From positions 1-42,306 of the forward strand of contig VGES01000032.1 of NCBI GenBank assembly GCA_016869765.1: a DNA stretch of 42,306 bases. Direction: 5' to 3'. The stretch comes from Alphaproteobacteria bacterium. GTDB lineage: Bacteria > Pseudomonadota > Alphaproteobacteria > SHVP01. A program made the position numbers and the translations under genes. The notes under the pieces were generated by a model that made no database searches, had not been told where the DNA came from, and worked only from the letters and a program-made list of their open reading frames with translations. Positions 24,339-32,839 of this stretch are shown here, in pieces (within the stretch, counting starts at the first letter, position 1; each line of letters starts with the position of its first letter).

Positions 24339-26072
24339 ATGACGAAGCGTTGGATAGGCGTCTTGGCGGCGGCAGGTTTGGCCGCGTCTGCCGCGGGGTC
24401 GGCGATGGCCGCCGATCTCGTGTTCCTGTCGGATAACGTACCGACCAATCTCAACGTCGATGGGGCGGGCGGCACGGTCCCGGCGTCGTACGGTGGCCAA
24501 AACCAGGTCCTCGAGGGCCTGATCGGCTATACGCCCAAGGGCAAGAACGCCGAAGGGCTTGGCGTGCTCGATTTCACCAAGTACCAGCCCAAACTCGCCG
24601 AATCTTGGACCTTCGATCCGCAGACGTTCACCTACACGTTCAAGTTGCGGCGCAACGTCGTGGGTTGCGCCGGCGAGACCTTCAACGCCGATGACGTGCT
24701 CTACACGTTCGCGCGCGCCAAGTCGGTGAGCGGTGCAGCAGCGATCGGGTACTTCCTGACCAACCTCGGCTCGGTGAAGAGTTTCCATCAGCCGGTCGGC
24801 GGTATGCTGGCGGCACGCAACGCGGCCAACGAAGCGCGGCGTGAAAACAGACCGGCCCCTTCGCCCGATCCGCGTGACTTGGGCGATGAGGTCAAGAAGA
24901 TCGACGACTACACCGTCGCGATCCGTCAAGAGATCCCCAATCGTCTGTTCCTTGCGGTTCTGCCGATCTTCGGCCTGAACATCTACGACAAGGAAAAGAT
25001 GATGGAAAAGGCAACCCCGGACGATCCGTGGAGCCACACGTACGCCAACACGACGGGCGTCTTCGGCTTCGGACCGTACTGCGTCCAGGAGTGGAAGAAG
25101 GACGAGTCGATCACGCTCACGGCCAATCCGCGCTACTACGCCGGCAAGCCGGAGTTCGATCGCATCATTTGGCGCAAGGTGCCGCAAGCATCCTCGCGTC
25201 TCTCCAGCCTGCAAACCGGGGCGGCGGACGTCATCGAGAGCGTCACGTTCAAGGACTTCCAGGCCTTGAAGCGCATTCGCGGCGTCAAGGTGGGCGGCGA
25301 ATACGTCAATACGACGGCCGTCATGATCATGAACTGGCGTACGGCGCCGTTCGACAACATCCGGTTGCGTCAGGCCGTCGCTCACGCGATCCCCTACGAC
25401 CGGATCATCAAGGACGTGTACCTCGGCGATGCCAAGAAATATGAAGGTGGCATTCCCTCTGCGTACCCCGGCTATCACAAAGCTCGAACGCAGTACGCTT
25501 ACAACCCGGAACGCGCCAAGCAGTTGCTCGCCGAAGCGGGATTCCCGGGCGGCAAGGGGCTCGAAGAGTTCAAGGACGCGTTCAAGATTCACTTCGTCGT
25601 CGAACGTGAATCGATCGTCGGCCCGACGGCGACGATCATCCGGACGGCCCTGCGCGACATCGGTCTGCCGGTCGAACTCGAGCCGATGCCGCAACAGCAG
25701 TTCGCCGATCGCCAGTTGGTGAAGAAGGACCTGCCGATGGCGATCATCGACACGTCCAAGCCGATCGGTATCGACGCGGCCTACGCCGTGGCCCTCAACT
25801 TCCTCACCCCGGAGAAGGGCGGCCTCAACAACTTCATGCGCTACTCGAACCCCAAGGTGGATGCCTTGTTCGAGCAGGCCAAGAGCGAGGTCGATGTGAC
25901 GAAGCAGAACGCCCTCCTGGTCGAGATTCAGGAGACGTTCATGTTCGAGGTGGGTTGGGTCCCACTCGTCGAGTACAAGACGCAGTTCGCCTGGCGCGAA
26001 AGCAAGGTGGATGGCATCACGTTGCACTCGGACGGCAACGTGCGCTTCGTCGATTTCAAAGTGAAGCGTTGA
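24339..26072 (+). CDS. Oligopeptide-type ABC solute-binding protein (SBP_bac_5), orphan
   Basis: This 577-residue periplasmic binding protein has a signal peptide cleaved after AMA (residue 24). Family blocks are LAESWTFDPQTFTYTFKLRRNV, ETFNADDVLYTF, GFGPYCVQEWKKDESITLTANPRYY, FDNIRLRQAVAHAIPYDRII and NPERAKQLLAEAGFPGG. Length fits the dipeptide/oligopeptide/nickel binder family. About 50 residues rich in R, A and E (SFHQPVGG...NRPAPSPDPRDLG, about 155-190) look like an extra loop. No permease or ATPase gene is near, and a terminator follows directly, so it is a monocistronic orphan. GGGGAGG precedes ATG 24339. Confidence 0.9.
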   Translation: MTKRWIGVLAAAGLAASAAGSAMAADLVFLSDNVPTNLNVDGAGGTVPASYGGQNQVLEGLIGYTPKGKNAEGLGVLDFTKYQPKLAESWTFDPQTFTYTFKLRRNVVGCAGETFNADDVLYTFARAKSVSGAAAIGYFLTNLGSVKSFHQPVGGMLAARNAANEARRENRPAPSPDPRDLGDEVKKIDDYTVAIRQEIPNRLFLAVLPIFGLNIYDKEKMMEKATPDDPWSHTYANTTGVFGFGPYCVQEWKKDESITLTANPRYYAGKPEFDRIIWRKVPQASSRLSSLQTGAADVIESVTFKDFQALKRIRGVKVGGEYVNTTAVMIMNWRTAPFDNIRLRQAVAHAIPYDRIIKDVYLGDAKKYEGGIPSAYPGYHKARTQYAYNPERAKQLLAEAGFPGGKGLEEFKDAFKIHFVVERESIVGPTATIIRTALRDIGLPVELEPMPQQQFADRQLVKKDLPMAIIDTSKPIGIDAAYAVALNFLTPEKGGLNNFMRYSNPKVDALFEQAKSEVDVTKQNALLVEIQETFMFEVGWVPLVEYKTQFAWRESKVDGITLHSDGNVRFVDFKVKR

Positions 26073-26087
26073 TCAGAGTCGACGGTG

Positions 26088-26124
26088 AAGGGGCGGCCCC
26101 AAAGGCCGCCCCTTCTGCATTTTC
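26088..26124 (+). terminator. Rho-independent terminator after the solute-binding protein
   Basis: An 11-bp perfect stem, AAGGGGCGGCC (26088-26098) with GGCCGCCCCTT (26104-26114), closes a five-base loop. It is followed by TCTGCATTTT. It lies 15 bases past the stop of the binding-protein gene and isolates that gene from the next. Confidence 0.8.
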
Positions 26125-26136
26125 GCGAGGGTTGCC

Positions 26137-26838
26137 ATGAAACACCGCACGATCCGCGGCCGCATCGATTACATCACCGACAACGTCGGCCTGATGGGCC
26201 GCGAGTGGTTCACCTGCACCGTCCACAGCGACGGGCGACGGACCATGCGCGCCCACACCGAGATGCACGACGACGATCTGCTGCGCGACGTGACGTTCAG
26301 CGTCGACGAAAAATGGCGCCCCCTCGATTGCTTCGTGCGCCTGACCATCCATGACAAGTTCCAGGGCTCGGCTTGGTTTCGTTTCGACGAGCAGGGGGTC
26401 GAATGCGAGACCTTCACCGCCGACATGGGGCGGGTGTCGCAACATTGGCCGCTCGATGGCCATCCTCCGATGTTCGTCAGTCACGCGGTGGCGTGTGACG
26501 CCTGGACCAACGCCCTGTTCGACAAATCGCGTAAGGGAACCGCGCAGAGAATTTTTCCGCGTATGGCGTCTTCGCCCCTCGGCAACGGTGGTTCGGGCCC
26601 ATTGATCGGGAATTCGACGACCGTGACCCCGGTGGCGGCGACGCTCGACCTGGAATACGTGGCCGAGGAAGAGATCACCGTCCCGGCGGGGACGTTCAAG
26701 TGCGACCGTGTGATCCTCAACAAGGGCCAGATTCCGCGTTTCGAGATCTGGACCCATGGCCCGGACTACATCCCGGTGCAGTTGCGCTACGACCGGCTCA
26801 AGCAGTACTACGTGCTGGCGGAGCTGCAGATCGGCTGA
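26137..26838 (+). CDS. Conserved-looking protein of unknown function
   Basis: This 233-residue protein has no signal peptide or membrane segment. It is predicted beta-rich, with alternating short strands: GREWFTCTVHSDGRRTMRAH, RDVTFSVDEKWRPLDCFVRL, FRFDEQGVECETF. The C-terminal motif EEEITVPAGTFKCDRVILNK looks like the end of DUF3108/lipid-binding beta-proteins, but I cannot confirm a family. A start codon preceded by GAGGG at 26127-26131 and its position between a terminator and a thioesterase support a real gene. It may form an operon with the thioesterase 71 bases on, although a GC hairpin lies between. Confidence 0.7.
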   Translation: MKHRTIRGRIDYITDNVGLMGREWFTCTVHSDGRRTMRAHTEMHDDDLLRDVTFSVDEKWRPLDCFVRLTIHDKFQGSAWFRFDEQGVECETFTADMGRVSQHWPLDGHPPMFVSHAVACDAWTNALFDKSRKGTAQRIFPRMASSPLGNGGSGPLIGNSTTVTPVAATLDLEYVAEEEITVPAGTFKCDRVILNKGQIPRFEIWTHGPDYIPVQLRYDRLKQYYVLAELQIG

Positions 26839-26845
26839 CGTGTTG

Positions 26846-26865
26846 CCCCGGCTCTGGAGCCGGGG
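26846..26865. other. Strong GC hairpin between two forward genes
   Basis: CCCCGGCT (26846-26853) and AGCCGGGG (26858-26865) form a perfect 8-bp stem with the loop CTGG. No T-run follows, so it is not a standard terminator. It could trim or stabilise mRNA ends, or be a short repeated element; only genome-wide occurrence would tell. Confidence 0.4.
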
Positions 26866-26909
26866 CGCCCTGGTCATGATCGTCGGCCGCATCCCGCGGA
26901 GGGCTGGTC

Positions 26910-27410
26910 ATGACGTCGTGGTCCAAGGACGGCTGGGATTTCGCGCCGCTGCCGCTTGCCAAGCTCAAGGGACGGACGGGCTTGGACGTTCTTCAGGCGC
27001 TGCTGCGCGGTGAACTGCCGGCGCCGCCGATTTGTCGGGCGCTCGACTTCGGTCTGGTCGAGGTCGAAAAAGGGCGCGCAATCTTCGAAGGCTTACCCAA
27101 CCGCGAATACGCCAACCCGTTTGGCGCCGTCCATGGCGGGTGGACGTCCGCTGATCTCGATTCCTGCATGGCTTGCGCCGTCCATACGATGCTGCCAGCG
27201 GACACGTTCTACACGACCCTCGAGTTCAAGCTGAATCTGATCCGGCCGGTCATGCCCGAGACCGGGCGCGTCCGGGCGGAAGGGAAAATCGTTCACCTCG
27301 GCGGGCGCACGGCCACCTCCGAGGGACGCCTGACCGATGCCGCTGGCAAGTTGCTCGCCCACGGCACCGAGACCTGCCTGATCTTCGAGGCGTCGTCCTC
27401 TCGGGTCTAG
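26910..27410 (+). CDS. PaaI-family acyl-CoA thioesterase
   Basis: This 166-residue hotdog thioesterase has an N-terminal extension of about 45 residues, then FGLVEVEKGRAIFEG, the active-site helix NPFGAVHGGWTSADLDSCMACAV (HGG with the catalytic Asp), FKLNLIRPV and the final strands RVRAEGKIVHLGGRTATSEGRL. The HGGxxxxLxD pattern is that of PaaI/YdiI-type enzymes, which hydrolyse aromatic or short acyl-CoAs in the cytosol. GGAGGG precedes ATG 26910. Its stop shares CTAG (27407-27410) with the convergent aminoacylase gene. Confidence 0.88.
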   Translation: MTSWSKDGWDFAPLPLAKLKGRTGLDVLQALLRGELPAPPICRALDFGLVEVEKGRAIFEGLPNREYANPFGAVHGGWTSADLDSCMACAVHTMLPADTFYTTLEFKLNLIRPVMPETGRVRAEGKIVHLGGRTATSEGRLTDAAGKLLAHGTETCLIFEASSSRV

Positions 27411-29125
27411 TGGTCGGCGCAACCGCGAACGAGTTTGCCCGGACGGGCGCCGGTTTCCCGCCCCTCACGCTGAACAGCCTGTCCGGCGACAAAGGTGGCG
27501 ACATAGCCGCGGGCCGTCTGCATCAGACGTAGCGCGTCCGCCGGCAGGTCGTTGACGAAGTGGGGCGATTCGAGCGTAAGCCGATCGAAGTCGATCAGGT
27601 TCATGTCGGCGCGTTGGCCCGGCTTGATCAGGCCACGGTCGAACAGGCCGTAGAGGCGCGCCGTGTCGAAGGTCTGCTTGCGCACCACCCACTCGAGCCC
27701 GAGGCGTTCCCCGCGCGTGCGATCGCGCACCCAATGGGTGAGCATGAAGGTGGGGACACTCGCATCGCAGATGTAGGCGACGTGCGCGCCGCCGTCACCG
27801 CCGCCGAGTACCGACAGCGGGTGAACGAGCAGCTCGCGAATCGTGTCCATGTTGCCGTCGGCGTAGTTGAACGCGGTGAAGTACAGGACCGCGGTGCCGT
27901 CGTTCTCGAGCAGGAGGTCGTATCCCAGCGCCGCCGGATCCATCTTCAGCCGTTTGGCGCGTGCGGCGATCGTATCCTCGGGATCGGGTTCGTAGTTGAG
28001 TGGCCGGCCGAGTTCGTAAGTTCCGGCCCAGCAGTTCTTCATGATGTTCCGGAACGCATCGTCATTCGGGTCGTGATCGGCCAGGATGCGTTGGCGGACG
28101 GCGGGATCGCGCAGCGCCCTGAGACGTTCAGGCCACGGCAGCCGTTCAATCGCTTTGAACGCGGGGTAGCGCGAAAACGGGTTCACACCCTGGAACGTGA
28201 ACAGGAAGTTGGTCGGCCGCCCGAACACCTGCGGGTAGATTCGCGCGCCGTCGCGTGAGGCCGCTTCGCAGGTGGTAAGCACCTTGCGCCAGACATCCGG
28301 ATAGTCGTGGGTCTGGCCGAGCAGGAACGTGAACGGGCATCCGGTCTTTTGCGCCACCCGCCGCATCCACGCGATCTCTTCGGGTGGGCCCTCGCGGTCA
28401 AATCCGGTCATGCCCCTCACCGTAAGCTCGAAAATTCCGTGGCCCGATTCGACGACGGTGCGGGCCAGAGCCTCCAACTCGTCTTCGCCGGCGAAAGTGC
28501 CGGGCACGAATTCGCCGTTCACGTCGAGGTGGAGGAGCGAGCGCGATGTCGAGAATCCGATGGCCCCGGCGTCCATCGCCTCGCGCACGATCCTGGCCTG
28601 CGCCGCGATGTCGTCTGGGGTCGCGAGTTCGCCGGCGCGCTCGCCCATCACGTAGGCCCGAACGGGGCCATGCGCGACTTGCGCCGCCACGTCGAGCGCC
28701 CGTGGCATGCGTTCGAGCGCATCGAGATATTGCGGAAAGCTCTCCCAACCCCAGCGAATTCCCGCGGATAGGGCGGCACCCGGAATCGACTCGACGCCCT
28801 CCATGAGCCCGATGACCCAGTCACGCTTGTCCGGCGCGGCGGGCGCAAATCCGACTCCACAATTGCCCATCACCAGCGTCGTGACTCCGTGCCACAACGA
28901 AGGGGTCAGCAAAGGATCCCACGTAACCTGTCCGTCGTAGTGCGTGTGGATGTCGACCCAGCCCGGCGTGACGATGAGGCCGTCGGCGTCGATCGTTTCG
29001 CGGGCCATGCCGCTGACACGGCCGACCTCGACGATCATCCCATCGCGAACCGCGACGTCTCCCGTCCGTTTGGCGGCGCCGCTGCCATCGACAATCGTGC
29101 CCCCCTTGATCAGTAGGTCGAACAT
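27407..29125 (-). CDS. D-aminoacylase-type N-acyl-amino-acid amidohydrolase
   Basis: This 572-residue zinc amidohydrolase is of the N-acyl-D-amino-acid deacylase family. An N-terminal beta-sandwich (MFDLLIKGGTIVDGSGAAK) precedes the TIM-barrel with WVDIHTHYDGQVTWDPLLTPSLWHGVTTLVMGNCGVGFAPA, where HxH and the metal-bridging Cys are visible. The late aspartate is in GGGDGGAHVAYICD. It should release free amino acid from an N-acyl form, and many close relatives are dihydropyrimidinase-like with unknown substrates. It lies 74 bases downstream of glpK on the same strand and may be co-transcribed. The stop shares CTAG with the thioesterase gene. Confidence 0.87.
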   Translation of the reverse strand: MFDLLIKGGTIVDGSGAAKRTGDVAVRDGMIVEVGRVSGMARETIDADGLIVTPGWVDIHTHYDGQVTWDPLLTPSLWHGVTTLVMGNCGVGFAPAAPDKRDWVIGLMEGVESIPGAALSAGIRWGWESFPQYLDALERMPRALDVAAQVAHGPVRAYVMGERAGELATPDDIAAQARIVREAMDAGAIGFSTSRSLLHLDVNGEFVPGTFAGEDELEALARTVVESGHGIFELTVRGMTGFDREGPPEEIAWMRRVAQKTGCPFTFLLGQTHDYPDVWRKVLTTCEAASRDGARIYPQVFGRPTNFLFTFQGVNPFSRYPAFKAIERLPWPERLRALRDPAVRQRILADHDPNDDAFRNIMKNCWAGTYELGRPLNYEPDPEDTIAARAKRLKMDPAALGYDLLLENDGTAVLYFTAFNYADGNMDTIRELLVHPLSVLGGGDGGAHVAYICDASVPTFMLTHWVRDRTRGERLGLEWVVRKQTFDTARLYGLFDRGLIKPGQRADMNLIDFDRLTLESPHFVNDLPADALRLMQTARGYVATFVAGQAVQREGRETGARPGKLVRGCADH

Positions 29126-29199
29126 GGCCCCCCTCGCGTCGAAACCCGTTGCGTCAGAACGACGTTAGCGATCTTGCCGGCGCGGCTGTAGGGGGAATT

Positions 29200-30675
29200 T
29201 CAGTGTTGTCGCACTTGAGCCACCGCAGCGTCCCAGCCTTGGATCAGCTGGTCGCGCTCGGCCGGGCGCATGCGCGGCTCGAAGCGGGCCGCCCGTTGCC
29301 AGAGTTCGGGGATCGCCGTGGGCGAGGCGATGACACCAGCGCCGAGGGCGGCGGCCAGGGCGGCTCCGAGCGCCGTGGTTTCGGTGGTCCGTGGTCGCTC
29401 GACGGCGAGGCCGGTGACGTCCGCCAGGAACTGCATGAGCCAGTTGTTGTTGGCCATGCCGCCGTCCACGCGAAGCGCGATGGGGGCTGGCATGCCGTCC
29501 GCCTGCATCGTGCGAAGGAGGTCCGCCGCCTGGTAGGCCGCCGCTTCCAAGGCGGCCCGCACCAGCACGTTTCGGCCGGCGTCACGCGTGAGGCCGACGA
29601 TGGCACCACGTGCCGCGGCGTCCCAATAGGGCGCGCCCAATCCGGTGAACGCCGGGACGAAATAGACGCCATGGTTTCCATCCACGGATCGCGCCAGGGC
29701 CTCGGTTTCGTCGGCTGTGGCGATGATCTTGAGTTCATCCCGCAACCACTTGATCGCGGTTCCGACGTTGAACGCGCTGCCTTCCAGAGCATAGGCGACG
29801 TCCGTGGTCAGGGCATGCGCCGGGGTCGTCAGCAGCCGGCGAGTCGAGCGAACCGGGGTCGCGCCCGTATTCGCCAACACGAAGCAGCCGGTCCCGAAGG
29901 TCGCCTTGACCATGCCAGCAGCGAGGCAGGCTTGGCCGACCAGCGCTGCATGCTGGTCGCCGATGGCGGCACAAATCGGCACCGTGACGCCCGCCATGCC
30001 GGTCGCTCCGAAGTCGGCGGCGCTCGTCTTGACCTCGGGCAATAGCGCCGGCGGGATGCCGAACAGGTCGAGCAGTTCCGGGCTCCAGCGGCGTCGGTGA
30101 ATGTCGAAGAGCAGCGTACGGCTCGCGTTGGTGATGTCGGTCGCATGGACGCGACCGTCGGTCAGGCGCGCGATCAAGAAGCAATCGATGGTTCCGAAGG
30201 CGAGTTCCCCCGATTCCGCCCGGCGGCGGCCGTTCGGAACATGATCGAGGATCCAGGCGATCTTGGTCGCCGAGAAGTAGGAATCGAGCACGAGGCCGGT
30301 CCGTTGCTGGATAAAGTCCTCATGGCCGGCGGCAGCCAGGGCCTGACAGGCGTCGGCTCCCCGACGGTCCTGCCAGACGATCGCCGGGTAGACCGGCCTG
30401 CCGGATGCACGATCCCAGATCACGGTGGTCTCGCGCTGGTTCGTGATCCCGAGCGCCGCGATCGGTCGCGAGCCTCGCTGATTCACGACCTCCCAACAAA
30501 CCGCGAGCGCATCGGCCACGATTCGCTCGGGATCGTGTTCCACCCATCCATCGCGCGGATAGGACTGCGGCAGTTCGCGCTGCGCCGTGGCAATCGGCTT
30601 GCCGCTGGCCTCGAACAGGATCGCGCGGGTACTCGTGGTTCCTTGGTCGAGCGCGAGGAGAAGGGGCGAAATCAT
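29200..30675 (-). CDS. glpK: Glycerol kinase
   Basis: This 491-residue FGGY-family kinase makes sn-glycerol 3-phosphate from glycerol and ATP. Visible blocks are LLALDQGTTSTRAILF (N-terminal phosphate loop), ITNQRETTVIWDRASGRPVYPAIVWQDRR (glycerol-contacting), KATFGTGCFVLANTG, PAFTGLGAPYWDAAARG and LRVDGGMANNNWLMQFLAD. Length is standard for GlpK (about 495-505). ATG 30675 was chosen because homology begins there and AGGAACC precedes it; the frame opens further upstream. It diverges from the phosphodiesterase gene, which supplies glycerol phosphate from phospholipid headgroups. Confidence 0.95.
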   Translation of the reverse strand: MISPLLLALDQGTTSTRAILFEASGKPIATAQRELPQSYPRDGWVEHDPERIVADALAVCWEVVNQRGSRPIAALGITNQRETTVIWDRASGRPVYPAIVWQDRRGADACQALAAAGHEDFIQQRTGLVLDSYFSATKIAWILDHVPNGRRRAESGELAFGTIDCFLIARLTDGRVHATDITNASRTLLFDIHRRRWSPELLDLFGIPPALLPEVKTSAADFGATGMAGVTVPICAAIGDQHAALVGQACLAAGMVKATFGTGCFVLANTGATPVRSTRRLLTTPAHALTTDVAYALEGSAFNVGTAIKWLRDELKIIATADETEALARSVDGNHGVYFVPAFTGLGAPYWDAAARGAIVGLTRDAGRNVLVRAALEAAAYQAADLLRTMQADGMPAPIALRVDGGMANNNWLMQFLADVTGLAVERPRTTETTALGAALAAALGAGVIASPTAIPELWQRAARFEPRMRPAERDQLIQGWDAAVAQVRQH

Positions 30676-30747
30676 GGGGTTCCTGGAACATGTTGCAACG
30701 CCCGCGACGGCTCGCCAAGGTGTCGCCGTCAAGAACGGAGTCCGTCA
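30676..30747. promoter_or_regulatory. Divergent promoter region between glpK and the phosphodiesterase gene
   Basis: The 72 bp must carry start signals for both genes. Two small palindromes are visible: GTTCC-T-GGAAC (30679-30689), which overlaps the glpK Shine-Dalgarno, and GTTGCAAC (30692-30699). Either could be a regulator site for glycerol phosphate control, but they are short and I see no clear -35/-10 pair. Confidence 0.25.
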
Positions 30748-31479
30748 ATGAGGGTACCGCCCGTCATCGGTCATCGCGGGGCGAGCGGTCATGCGCCGGA
30801 AAACACGCTGGTGGCGATCGAACGCGCGGCTACCCTGGGCGCGCGGTGGGTCGAGGTCGACGCCAAGCTCACGGCAGACGATGTCCTCATCCTGATGCAT
30901 GACGATACGCTCGAGCGTACGACCAACGGGCGCGGCGCCGTGGCGGCCATTCCCTATGCCGAAATCATCAAGCTCGATGCCGGTTCCTGGTTTGCACCGG
31001 CCTTCGTCGGCGAACGCATCCCGACCTTTGCGGCGTTCGTCGCGACCTGCCAGCGCCTTGGCCTTGGTGCCAACGTCGAGATCAAGCCTTGCCCAGGCCG
31101 CTCACGGGCGACGGCGGTCGCCGTGGCCGAAGCCCTGCGCGGGCTCTGGTCGGCGGGAACCGGCAACGTGCTGGTCTCGAGTTTTGATCCCGAGGCCCGC
31201 AGCGTGTTCCAGGTCGTGGCGCCGGAGTATCCGCTGGGCCTGCTGTCGAGCAGTCCGCCGACGGAGGCGGCGCTGGACGCGGCTGGGCGCTTCGCTTCGA
31301 TCCACGTCGACGTCAAGACGTTGACCAAGAAAGAGGTCAAGCGTCTCAAGTCTCGTGGCGTGCCGTTATTGTCCTACACCGTAAACGAACCGAAGATCGC
31401 GCGGCGGTTGTTCGGCTGGGGAGTCGACGCTGTGTTTTCCGACGTGCCCGACCGAATCCTCGGCGCCCTGAACGCTTAG
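30748..31479 (+). CDS. ugpQ: Cytosolic glycerophosphodiester phosphodiesterase
   Basis: This 243-residue GDPD TIM-barrel hydrolyses glycerophosphodiesters to glycerol 3-phosphate and an alcohol. The catalytic start VIGHRGASGHAPENTLVAIERA holds His and Arg-Gly. WVEVDAKLTADDVLILMHDDTLERTTNGRG holds the metal Glu/Asp and the second catalytic His. NVEIKPCPG and FSDVPDRI close the barrel. No signal peptide and the short length fit the UgpQ type rather than periplasmic GlpQ. It is divergent from glpK, a sensible pairing for recycling headgroup glycerol. A GGAG lies nine bases before ATG 30748. Confidence 0.93.
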   Translation: MRVPPVIGHRGASGHAPENTLVAIERAATLGARWVEVDAKLTADDVLILMHDDTLERTTNGRGAVAAIPYAEIIKLDAGSWFAPAFVGERIPTFAAFVATCQRLGLGANVEIKPCPGRSRATAVAVAEALRGLWSAGTGNVLVSSFDPEARSVFQVVAPEYPLGLLSSSPPTEAALDAAGRFASIHVDVKTLTKKEVKRLKSRGVPLLSYTVNEPKIARRLFGWGVDAVFSDVPDRILGALNA

Positions 31480-31499
31480 GTCACGCCACGCCGCGGGCG

Positions 31500-32240
31500 C
31501 TATTCGAGGAGCATCGCGCGGAGGTGCTGGATGGCGCCGGCATCCATCCCGAGGCCATCACGCAGGTAGCCGGCCATCGATCCGAACGCTTCGTCGATGC
31601 CGACGAACGCGGATTCGAGGTAGGCCGGATCGGCCTTGAGTAAGGGCGCCCGCACCGAGACATCGACCGTGCCCGGCAGCGAACTCGTCCCTTTCCAATA
31701 GTGGTTGGTGAGTTCGTAGTCCTCGAACACGGTCTGGCGCGGCACGCCCAGGGCCGACAGCACGATCGCCGCGGCGTAGCCCGTTCGATCCTTGCCGGCG
31801 GCGCAGTGAAACAACAGGGGATGGGTGTCCCGGCGAAGGAGTTCGGCGAACAGTCCGCGGTACTGTTCGACATGATCCTGGGCGTAGGCCCGATAGGCAT
31901 CGATGATCAATTGACGAACGTCGATGCCGGAGGTTTGGCCGGTGCGGAGAATCTCGCGCAGCGGGCCGCCTACCTTGGGACGAATCCCGAGGTGAACGAC
32001 CCGCGGTGGCGATTGTTCGGGAAGTCGGCTCGGCGCGGCCTGACGCTCATCTTCACCGCGGAAGTCGCAGATCGTGCGAATGCCGAGGCTGGAGAAGGTT
32101 TTCACGTCGTCACCGGTCATCGTCGCCAGCGACGAGGAACGAAACACGGCGCCCCAGCGTACCCGGCGGCCCTCGGTCGTGGCATAGCCGCCGAGATCAC
32201 GGAGATTGGTGGTCCCACTCAGCGGCACATGACGTTGCAT
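31500..32240 (-). CDS. Tyrosine-protein-phosphatase-family protein (Tyr_phosphatase3 type)
   Basis: This 246-residue protein starts LSGTTNLRDLGGYATTEGRRVRWGAVFRSSSLATM, the typical N-terminus of bacterial IphP/PtpA-like phosphatases. The phosphate-binding loop HCAAGKDRTG holds the C-x5-R nucleophile motif. The general acid is probably in the preceding loop region. No signal peptide. It lies last in the reverse cluster headed by arsR, 38 bases after the peroxidase gene, and may be read through from it. The substrate (phosphotyrosine, phosphoinositide or another phosphate ester) is unknown. Confidence 0.88.
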   Translation of the reverse strand: MQRHVPLSGTTNLRDLGGYATTEGRRVRWGAVFRSSSLATMTGDDVKTFSSLGIRTICDFRGEDERQAAPSRLPEQSPPRVVHLGIRPKVGGPLREILRTGQTSGIDVRQLIIDAYRAYAQDHVEQYRGLFAELLRRDTHPLLFHCAAGKDRTGYAAAIVLSALGVPRQTVFEDYELTNHYWKGTSSLPGTVDVSVRAPLLKADPAYLESAFVGIDEAFGSMAGYLRDGLGMDAGAIQHLRAMLLE

Positions 32241-32278
32241 CGTTCGTACTCTACGCGGCGATCATGACGATTGGCGAA

Positions 32279-32830
32279 TTAGCGGGCGGCCAGCGCGGCC
32301 TCGATCGCCCGTTGCACCTGCGGCGCCGTGGGCCGGATCGTGGTTTCGAATGCGCGAACCAAACGACCCGAGCGATCGACCAAGTATTTGTGGAAGTTCC
32401 AGGTCGGCGCTTGCATGGCACCGAGCTCTTGGCGAGCCCATCGGTAAAACGGATGTGCTGCCGCCCCCGTTACCGTCACCTTCTCGGTGAGCGGGAAGTC
32501 GACATCGTAGTTGGCTTGGCAAAACGCCTTGATGTCGTCGTTGCTGCCCGGTTCCTGGCCGCCGAAATCGTTCGAGGGCACGCCGAGAACCACAAGGCCA
32601 CGGTCGCGGTAGCGGTCCCATAGCGCCTTGAGGTCACGATACTGGTCTGTGTAACCGCAGAACGACGCGGTGTTGACCACGAGCACGACCTTGCCGGCAA
32701 AGCCCTTGAACGGCAGCGGTTGGCCGTCGATGGCGACGAAGTCGTAGTCGTGCGCCGATCCGGCGGCGTACGCGAGCGCCCCGGGCCACGCGAGTACGAG
32801 GAACAACGTCAGGATTCTGAGCGGCCGCAT
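32279..32830 (-). CDS. Exported glutathione-peroxidase-family protein
   Basis: This 183-residue thiol peroxidase has an N-terminal signal peptide (ILTLFLVLAWPGALAYAAG, cleavage near residue 23), so it acts in the periplasm. The peroxidatic Cys58 sits in VVNTASFCGYTDQY. Gln is in FGGQEPGSNDDIKAFC and Trp in TWNFHKYLVDR, completing the Cys-Gln-Trp site; a cysteine in IKAFC (about residue 103) may be the resolving one. It starts only nine bases after the aquaporin stop and so is probably the fifth gene of the arsenic operon, where it could deal with peroxide formed during arsenic stress (inference). Confidence 0.9.
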   Translation of the reverse strand: MRPLRILTLFLVLAWPGALAYAAGSAHDYDFVAIDGQPLPFKGFAGKVVLVVNTASFCGYTDQYRDLKALWDRYRDRGLVVLGVPSNDFGGQEPGSNDDIKAFCQANYDVDFPLTEKVTVTGAAAHPFYRWARQELGAMQAPTWNFHKYLVDRSGRLVRAFETTIRPTAPQVQRAIEAALAAR

Positions 32831-32839
32831 TGGGCCATC

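Noticed and set aside
24318-26027. A 569-codon reverse frame
   Set aside because: It is the antisense shadow of the solute-binding protein. The translation is rich in Arg, His, Asp and Val without motifs.
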